A stretch of DNA of 10,317 bases. Source: Candidatus Pacearchaeota archaeon. GTDB taxonomy: Archaea; Nanoarchaeota; Nanoarchaeia; Pacearchaeales; GW2011-AR1. The position numbers were made by a program, and so were the translations under genes. The notes under the pieces are model-generated. The model made no database searches, had not been told where the DNA came from, and saw only the letters and a list, made by a program, of their open reading frames with translations. Shown here in pieces: positions 1 to 7,900 of the stretch. Where the stretch lies: the NCBI GenBank assembly GCA_002690445.1, contig NZER01000401.1, positions 1-10,317 on the forward strand, given 5' to 3'. How positions within the stretch are numbered: position 1 is the stretch's first letter; each line of letters begins with the position of its first letter.

Positions 1-12
1 AAGTTAAAACAC

Positions 13-22
13 AGAGAGGTGA
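13..22 (+). promoter_or_regulatory. Ribosome binding site of the 57-residue gene
   Basis: AGAGAGGTGA lies four bases before the ATG at 27, a strong Shine-Dalgarno match. It matters because the same frame is open back to the window edge, so the site is the main argument for starting at 27. A second frame, open from base 1, ends in a TAA at 25-27 that overlaps the ATG (TAATG). This could be the tail of an upstream gene and would give translational coupling, but too little of it is visible to call a gene. Confidence 0.7.
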
Positions 23-26
23 TTTA

Positions 27-200
27 ATGGCAAAATATAAAAGTGATATGACAAAATTATTTGAGACAAGAGATATTTCAAGAACTCAGGCAGATCTTTC
101 ATATAGAAAGGGTGAGATGTCTGCAGAAGAAGCATATCAAAGTACATTAACACAATTAGAAGGACAGCCAACTACCTTTTTAGAAGGTATGTTCGGGTAA
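27..200 (+). CDS. Small hypothetical phage protein, 57 residues
   Basis: I do not recognise this gene by family. It begins with ATG after a good Shine-Dalgarno sequence and ends with TAA; the start of the next gene's ribosome site overlaps its stop, so the two are probably co-translated. The product is charged and predicted helical, with no signal peptide, no membrane segment and no cysteine. The stretch around residues 25-45 (YRKGEMSAEEAYQSTLTQL) has the 'KGEIT-x-EE(F/Y)...L' look of short SHOCT-like helical hairpins, which often mediate oligomer contacts, but this is only a resemblance. The codon pattern matches its neighbours. From its position it may be a small virion or assembly partner of the large proteins downstream. 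Confidence is high that it is a gene and low for any role. Confidence 0.75.
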   Translation: MAKYKSDMTKLFETRDISRTQADLSYRKGEMSAEEAYQSTLTQLEGQPTTFLEGMFG

Positions 201-205
201 GGAGA
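199..205 (+). promoter_or_regulatory. Ribosome binding site of the 571-residue gene
   Basis: AAGGAGA begins inside the TAA of the preceding gene and ends four bases before the ATG at 210. It fixes the start of the 571-residue frame and places both genes on one transcript. Confidence 0.75.
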
Positions 206-209
206 AATT

Positions 210-1925
210 ATGGCATTATCATCAGATTTAGCAGGTGTATTTCAATTAATATTAGCTCAGCAGGAAGCTGAAGAGAGAAAGGAAGCTAGGAGTCAGGAAA
301 CTGCTTTAAGCCTTCTTACTATGGAACATCAAACATCTCGAATGTATTTAGAGCATAATCTTAATATGCTTGAGGAGCAAAGTAAGAGAAAGAGTCGACT
401 AGAAGATGAAACTATGAAGCTTGGTCTTATTGGAGATGAGCTTAGCAAGGTATCTGCAATAGATTCCGGACCAGATGCGGTAGATATCTATAGGACTTCT
501 AAAGAGGGGCTAGAAACAGAATTACGAGATAATGAAGCTGATATTCTTGATCTAAGTACTAATATTAGAAACTATTATGCAGGTACTAATCTTGCTAGAT
601 TAATGGATGAAGATATTAGTGGTGTAGTTGATCCATTTGAACTAGAAACTTATTTTGAGAAAAGTGGTTTATCTCTTGATTACATGGATAATCAGGCCTT
701 TATGCATGGAGTGAAGAGCTATACTCTTACTCCAGAAAAGATTTTACAGTTGAGAGAAACAAGAAAAACAATAGAATTAAAAGAAATAGCAATAACTAAA
801 GCTAGAGTTGAAAATCAGTTCCTTCCAGGATCTCTTGAGGATGATAGAACTTTAAGAGCTCAAGCTATTGCAGAAGGTGCAATTAAAGGTCAATATCTAG
901 AAGATGAATTAATAGATGCTTCAAGAATTAGGCAATCTCAAATTAAAAAGCTTGAAACTGAGGGTGATTATTTAGAACTTCAATTAGTAGATGAGGCAAC
1001 TTTAAGGGATCAGAAGATTGATACTGGAAATCTTACTAATGAAATATTAGTAGAACAGGTTGATCAAGCTAGGGATGCATCTGTTATTAGTGAGCAGCAG
1101 ATATCATTAAATAATATTGCTATTTCATCAGCTGAAGAAGAGTTTCAAAATACACAGTATAAGATTGATGCTGATATGCGTAAAGCTCATATTACATCAA
1201 TTGAAGAAATGATTGTAAATAATATACAAGCTCAATCTGGAATAGGTGCAGGTATTCTTGCAAATATGTCTCTTGAATTAGAAAATGAGACCTATACTCC
1301 AATGTTTAGTGTTCTTTCTGGAGACGTAGCAGCTGACTATGTTAATAAAATTGCTGATGCTGATAATTTAAATCTTATAAAAAATGATATTCTTGATTTA
1401 TATTCTGCTTATGGAGTTGGTAAAGCTGAAGAAATGATTCCAGATTATGTATTCGTTCTTGATAAGATTGAAGAAATAAAGAACTATAAAGCTACCTATA
1501 ATGAATTTGGTAGAGTATATGATAAAGAGCTGAATGAAACTGCTAGGAGAATGAATAGAAGTAAATATAGTTATGAAGTGATACGAGAAGTGGCAATGCA
1601 TGCTGATCCCAGTCTATATCCTATGGATAGTATATTAAAGGCTGTTCAATGGAATAATACTGGTATCTATAAAAATATGGAATTATTAGAAAGTGCTATC
1701 AATGCTAAAAATCAGTATAAACAAATAAATACTACATTAGAACGAGCACGTGGTCTTGATCTTACTTATTCAGCACAACAAACATCTGGTATATATCAAG
1801 ATACTCCATTGCCTCCTATTCAAATGAGATTTGGGCCAACATCTGAAACTGGATTCACACAAGATGTACAAGATAGTACTTACAATATTTTTCTTGATGA
1901 AAATAAATCAGGGAACTTAAAATAA
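210..1925 (+). CDS. Helical coiled-coil, probable internal virion protein (571 residues)
   Basis: The protein is acidic, very helical and without cysteine; it has only one Trp, near residue 478. Residues 15-75 are rich in Glu, Gln, Lys and Leu in coiled-coil-like spacing. Residues 180-304 contain five degenerate copies of a 25-residue unit, giving a long regular helical rod. The C-terminal part (about 330-571) is less repetitive, mixed helix and loop, with a Pro-rich turn near 540 (TPLPPIQ). There is no signal peptide, transmembrane helix or enzyme motif that I can see. The start has a strong Shine-Dalgarno sequence, and the next gene's ATG begins two bases after this stop. Long helical proteins beside a giant protein are typical of the internal core or ejection proteins of podovirus-like phages; that role is inferred from context and shape, since no family is recognised. 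It could instead be a scaffold or a tail-associated fibre-like rod. Confidence 0.85.
   Translation: MALSSDLAGVFQLILAQQEAEERKEARSQETALSLLTMEHQTSRMYLEHNLNMLEEQSKRKSRLEDETMKLGLIGDELSKVSAIDSGPDAVDIYRTSKEGLETELRDNEADILDLSTNIRNYYAGTNLARLMDEDISGVVDPFELETYFEKSGLSLDYMDNQAFMHGVKSYTLTPEKILQLRETRKTIELKEIAITKARVENQFLPGSLEDDRTLRAQAIAEGAIKGQYLEDELIDASRIRQSQIKKLETEGDYLELQLVDEATLRDQKIDTGNLTNEILVEQVDQARDASVISEQQISLNNIAISSAEEEFQNTQYKIDADMRKAHITSIEEMIVNNIQAQSGIGAGILANMSLELENETYTPMFSVLSGDVAADYVNKIADADNLNLIKNDILDLYSAYGVGKAEEMIPDYVFVLDKIEEIKNYKATYNEFGRVYDKELNETARRMNRSKYSYEVIREVAMHADPSLYPMDSILKAVQWNNTGIYKNMELLESAINAKNQYKQINTTLERARGLDLTYSAQQTSGIYQDTPLPPIQMRFGPTSETGFTQDVQDSTYNIFLDENKSGNLK
747..1121 (+). repeat. Five degenerate 25-residue tandem repeats inside the helical protein
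   Basis: In protein terms the copies are residues 180-204, 205-229, 230-254, 255-279 and 280-304. Copies 2 to 5 all begin with Leu. Positions 11 (L/L/I/L/A) and 16 (I/I/I/I/E) are hydrophobic in the first four copies, and position 25 is F, Y, Y, I, A. Position 12 is basic (K/R/R/R) in the first four copies. The DNA itself is not obviously repeated, so this is an old protein-level duplication. The fifth copy is the weakest. A 25-residue period fits a helical rod and not a simple heptad coil. Confidence 0.6.
1910..1914 (+). promoter_or_regulatory. Weak, distant ribosome binding site of the giant gene
   Basis: AGGGA is the best Shine-Dalgarno-like sequence before the ATG at 1927, but it lies 12 bases upstream, farther than ideal. 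A stop in the giant gene's frame at 1918-1920 rules out any earlier start, and 1927 is the first ATG after it. With the upstream stop at 1923-1925 (TAATATG), re-initiation after the 571-residue protein is a likely contributor. Confidence 0.4.
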
Positions 1926-1926
1926 T

Positions 1927-4900
1927 ATGGATTTAGCAACTAAAGCAAGAATCAGATCTAAATTAGCAGCTCAAGGTACGTATTGGACAGATGCAGAAAT
2001 AGAAGAGTATGCTAGAAAGAACTTTGGTGGACCACGAATACCACCAACTACTCAAAAAATAGTAGATGAAGAGATTCCTTTTCCAGAAAGAGCTGCCCCT
2101 GAAGGCGAGGGAGTAATTGCTAATGCTATAGATGCAGTTGGTGCTGGTCTATGGAGTGCTTTAGATGTGGGTACCTTTGGAGTTGCAGGGTGGGCTTTAC
2201 CTGGAGTAGAAGAGTATGTTGAAGAAGAATTTATGCAAACTCTTGGCGGTAGAGTTGGTGGTACATTAGGGGGGTTAGCAGGCTTTATGGTGCCTATGGG
2301 ATGGGCTAAGGCTGCTACAACTACTATTGCACGTACAGCTAAGGGGCTTATACAGGGTGGTGATAAGGCTATAAGAGCTGGTAAGGTTATAGCTAATCCT
2401 ACTACAAGACAAGCTCAATCCATGGCTGCTAAGAAGATAATGGAAGCTTCAGAAAAAGAAGTCTTAAAGTCTGGTGGTAAAGCATTGACTTGGAGTGAAG
2501 CTAAGCGTATGGCAGTTGAGACTTCTGATGATGTAATCGGTTTTGCTAACAAGTCTATATTTGGTAAGATTCTAAAGGGTAAAGGTCCTGCATATCAAAT
2601 GGAGCATAGTACTGAGTTTGTTAATATGGCAAGGCAGACTATGCGTGCTGCAATGCCAGAAAGACTTGCTGCCAGCCTCTCTAAGAGTGGTGTTACTATG
2701 GGAAAAAAGCAGTTACTAGGTTTATCTGATGAAGTTGTAGAGTTATTAGCAACCAAACCTTATAATGGTATAGAGTCTATTATAGCTGGGAAATATTCAG
2801 CACCTATATGGAGCGGTGTTAGAAACTTACTGGGTGGAATAGGGCAAGAAGCTATTAATTTTGGAATAGTAGGGACAGTTATGGATGTTGTACAATACCA
2901 GAAAGGTACTCTTGATACCTCTGATAGTTCTTTCCCATCAAGAATTCTTAATCATGTCCTTATTGGTGGAGCATTTGGTGGTGTTAGATTTATACCTGGT
3001 GGTAGCCAATCAGGAATACTAAAGAATATTGTCAGATCTAGTGGTAGAGAGTCAGCTAAAATTAATAAAGCTATTGGCAAGATGGGTCTAGATGAAGCAA
3101 AAGCTTTTGGTAGACTTACATTGAAGAATGATAAGTCTGCTATATTTGAAATAGATGGTATAAAGCTTACTGCAGAAAATTTACGTAAGGGTACTAGGAG
3201 TGTTACTAAGGCCCAATTACCTCAGCTTAAAAATGCAATGATAAAGCATAATAAACAGCTTCTTTCAGATTTTAGGAAAAGATTTTATCCTTCAGTAAAA
3301 GGGGAAACAGCAGGTGTTGGCGATATGGCTAAAGATCTTTGGGGATCTATACCTAGGATGGCTGTAGGTGCTGTAATATTTAACCATGCTTCTTTAGCTG
3401 ATGGAGCATTTGATCATATGGGACGTGGGGAAATGGCTTTTCATTTAGGGCTTGGAGCTCTAATGACTAAAGGAGCTAGACCATTACATAGAGGTGGAGA
3501 AGTTAAGGCTGGATTCCATTTTGGAGAGAGACCATATTATTATAATTCTGATCTGAAGGATATTTATACTAGTATGAATCAGATGAATATTTCTTCTCAT
3601 CATATAGGAGATATTGTTAAGCAGTTTGATGGTAATTTGTTTACAGATTGGGCTGCTAAGAATCCTATTGCTGATGTTGAAAATATAATTCAGACATTGA
3701 TGGATAAGAATGTAGTATATGATGCAAGTCATGCTAAAATTGGATTAGATAATAGGAAAGAAACAGCTTTACTTAATAGGGAGCTGATGGATATATTGAG
3801 TCCTATATTTGGCACAATGAAATCTAGGTATATTGAATTTAATCCCAATGTAACTAAGAAAGATATAAATCTTGCTTTAAAAGAAATTAAAAATCTAAAG
3901 TCTGAAGTATTAAGTACAGAAGAAAGTCCTGTTTATCTTAATTCTAGAAATATTATAGCAAAATCTATAGTTGAGAGTAGTCAAGAAGCATGGTCAGAAA
4001 TAAATGGCAGAATATACGATAACTTTACTCAGCAAATGGCAGCACTGACTGAGAATACTGATTATGTCGCTAAAGATGGTAAGATGGATGATTATTGGTA
4101 TAATACAAAAGGTCTTGATGATGCTGATAGGATGACAATACGTAAGCTTGATAAGCTTAAGTTGAGACTTAAGAATATGGATTTAATTAAGATTGCAGAT
4201 TTTACTATAGGTAAGGGTAAGGGGCATACAGTAAAGCTAGATAGTGAGAAGCTGAAAAAGATAAGGTCAATACAAGATGATTTTGAATTTGGCCTTGGGA
4301 AAGAATTTTATGGAGAGACCTTTACAGAACCTATTGATATGTTAGATCCAACAATGTGGAGTCAATTTCATCAGATAGATTATCATAAAAATGTAGCTCG
4401 TGTTCATGACGTTATTCTTGGTAAGCAAGTATCTGGTGTTGAAAAGGCTGATAATGATGGTATGCAATCTCTTATTGGTGAAGTATTATCTCATGTGGAC
4501 AATGTAGATCGTAATATTATTACAGAGAAACCTAACAATATAAAGATAATACCACCAGAAGGTAAATTTGATCAGCAGGAGCTCCATGCTTTAAGAGGTT
4601 TTGTTAATGATCTTTGGGCTATTAATGCTGCTAGTGGTAGAGAAGCTGTAGATAGTAGGAGTGTTGAGGTGTCAATGGATAAGATTAGACAGCTTAAGGA
4701 TGAACTTGTTCGTGCTGGTATGCCTGATCCTGTGACACATCAATTTGATAGTAGGATGGAGAATTGGGTAGATAGAGCTGTTAACTATGGTATTGAAGAA
4801 GCTACTAGAGGACTTGATATATCTCCTAATAAAGGATTGGCTGTAAAGAGATTATTATTAAATGGCTTTATAACTCTTTCAACTGATTCACAAGGTAGAG

Positions 4901-7900
4901 GAGTAGCTTTAAAGGCTCCATTAGATTTAACTCCTGAACAGATAAGAAAGGTAAAACCTCTTGCAACTGATGGAGAAATAGAAACTATCAGGGCTGCTTA
5001 TAAAAGAATAAAAGAAAATACTGGTGATGTATTAACCTTCCAAGAAGATTTTAATATGAAAGGATTAACAGAAGATCAGTTAGGTAGTGTACTTACTGCA
5101 GATCACATCCTTAATATGAAAAGATTGGGTGGTGATATAGAGAATTACTCAGAGGCTATTGATATAAGAATTGTTGGTATCAGCAATGAAATAAAGGCAT
5201 TGGAATCTGAGATTGCTAATGCGATCACTACTCCTGGAGCAGAAATAAGGGCTGTATTGAATCAGAAGCAAGAAGTTTTGAATGAAATAAATAGATTTCA
5301 AATGTCTTTTGCTAAATCTATGGGCGGTTCTGTTGAAGTGTCTAGAGCATCTGCACATCTTGAGATTACAAAGGGCTATCGTGGTGATGATAATATGACA
5401 TTAATGGATCATATAGATAAGCTAAGTTCTGATACTCCTGGAGAATTTATAAAAAGAACAGAACAAATAAGAGATATGCAAATTGCAATTGCTAATAGGG
5501 TATCAGAGAGACCTGATATTGCTACTCAATTTTCAGAGAGAAGGCAAGAAGCTGTTCTTAGATTGAAGCATGAGGAAATTGAAGGTCACATGCATGATAA
5601 TAATACTCGCATTACTCCTGATTTGTTCCTTGAAAAACATGATATTAAAATTGAAGATGTATTTAATCCAGGAGAAGCTGGACATGGTATTACATATGAC
5701 TCTGCATCCGATGCCATATATGCTTTATATAAAGAGAAGGTTATTATTGGTAAGAATATTGATTCATTTATTGATAGGATGTTTAGTTTTGCTAATAAGA
5801 AAAGAGAGTCTGCTGGTGACGAATTAAGGAATGATATTACTCATATTGCAGGGCTATATGATAGACGTTTTAATATAAAAAGGTTAACTGTTGATGTATC
5901 TAGTGGCCAAGGTAAGTTTGAAAATTCAGAAATATCTAAAGGATTCTTGACAGATATATACAGTGAGATTTTTGCAGAAGGTCAGAGTAATGATATGATA
6001 TTATTATCTTCAGACTATATGGAAAATAATAGAGTTAAATCTATTGCCACCAATACCGAGGGACTAACTAGTATAAGTAAAGCTTTGTCAGGAGATTTTG
6101 CTGCATCACTTAGTGAAGGTGCTGTTACTAATCTAAAATATTTTAAGGAAGGTAAGGTTTCCTCTGTTGAAGCTGGTAGAGAAAATTATGAAGGGATTGA
6201 TCTTGCTGAACAGTTAATACACGGAAAGCATTATATTGTTGGTGTTGATGAGAATATTAATCTTGTTATTCCAGAGTCTGGTTTCAATAGTATGGCTACA
6301 AAATTTGTAGAGTGGTATGAAAGAGTCAGGAAAGATCCCTATGTAAACAATGCTAGAAAGAAAACAAATAGATCTGGTAAGGCTGCTGATAATCTCTTTA
6401 AGAATTCTTTAGAGGTTTATTATGATCGGCTAAAAACTATTAAGAATAATGATGGTACTTATGATGTAAATAAATTTAAAGCTGGATCAGCTATAAATGA
6501 AGCTCAGCACATGGAAGATGCTATGTTTACCATGTTTAATGTTATGTATGGTGAGAGAATAGATGGAGATTGGCTACAGGATGCCTATTTCAGCAGCGAG
6601 GGTGCCCGTAAAAGCTACAAATATAAAAGATTGGCACAGAACCAAGGGTACTCACGTAATAGTGCTGAGAAACGGCAAATACTTAAGTCTATATATGCCG
6701 AATCACCTAATGAAAGATATAGAGATATTATTGATACATATTCAGATAAAGAAAACTTCCATACTCTTGTAATTAATGATGCAAATAAGTCTATAACTGG
6801 TGAAGCTGTAAATAATTTGATTACAGATAATAGATCTATTGCTGAAGCTAATTTAAAGCTACAATATGATAACGGTGAGATAAAGAAAGCTGATTATAAC
6901 AATATGCTTAGTGATTTAAAGAAGCATAATTCTATTAATGCTGAAGCTGTTAATGCAATGACTGCATTAAGGCGAGATGCATTAGATTATTTATTGTTAG
7001 TAAATGGTCAGGGTAATCTTATTGGAGAATCTGCAGGACAGAAACCAGTGGGGCTTACTAGCTTTAAGGATGAGAGCGGAGTTATCCATACTTTTGTTAA
7101 TAAAACTCATTATTTTTATGATAGCAGGTTGGATAATTTCTTTGCAAATAATCCAGAGATAGATCAGGTAGCTTTCAAGAGTGGAGCTAAGAAGGCAAAA
7201 AAAATAGATTCTAATGATACTAAATTAAAGAATCAATTTATTCCTTATGAACCTCCTTCAATGGGTTCTGGCATGAATATGGTTGAGTTTATAAATGGAA
7301 TTAAAGCTGATAGTAAACATCAATCTGTAATGCCAGTAAGAATTGATCAAACTTTATCAGGAGCAATCTATGGCAGAGCTGGTGATGCTAAGATATTAAA
7401 GCAATTTGATAATTGGTCTTCTAAGGAAGTTCAAGCTGATTTATACGAATGGTCTAGAGCTGATCTGGCTCAAGAATTTGCTGAGCTTAATATTAATCTA
7501 TATAACCCTGAAGATACTGGGCTTGCATCACGTGAAGCAAGATCATATATTAGATCTAGTGTTAATAAAGATGGTATATCTGTTGAAGCTCCTAATGCAT
7601 CTGTAGCATCTATATGGATGGAGGCTGATGGAGTACCATTTTCTAATATCTCTAAGAATTTATATGATGCTTTAATTAAGAGGAAATATATTGATGATGC
7701 AGGAGTATTTGACGGCTATACTGATGCTGGCGGTGCTCCTATATTACGTGGTAATCTTTCTGGAGACTTAAATATACCAGTATATTCAAATGGAAAGCAG
7801 ATAAAGCTTGGCGAAGCTCATATAGGGGCTGATTATTTAGATAGAAAGATTCATTTTCGTGGTTCATTTGGACCTGTAGTTGGTAGAAAGCCTGGAATTA

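Noticed and set aside
5563..5598. HEEIEGHMH as a zinc-metallopeptidase motif
   Set aside because: The spacing is not HExxH (the second His is six residues on), and the sequence around it is a charged helix with no later zinc ligand that I can place.
5570..5827. Plus-strand open frame of 85 codons in another frame of the giant gene
   Set aside because: The product is a run of Leu, Ile, Met and Lys, as expected from misreading AT-rich codons, and the giant gene's own frame is intact with normal codon use there.
6550..6600. ERIDGDW as a second candidate for the polymerase DxDGD motif
   Set aside because: The first Asp is missing, the following residues (WLQDAYF) do not form the expected hydrophobic strand, Pro and helix, and it lies before the lysine cluster, the wrong order for the family.
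7366..7392. YGRAGD as the DxxGR motif of N4/T7-type virion polymerases
   Set aside because: The leading Asp at the right spacing is absent, and no other T7-family motif is visible nearby.
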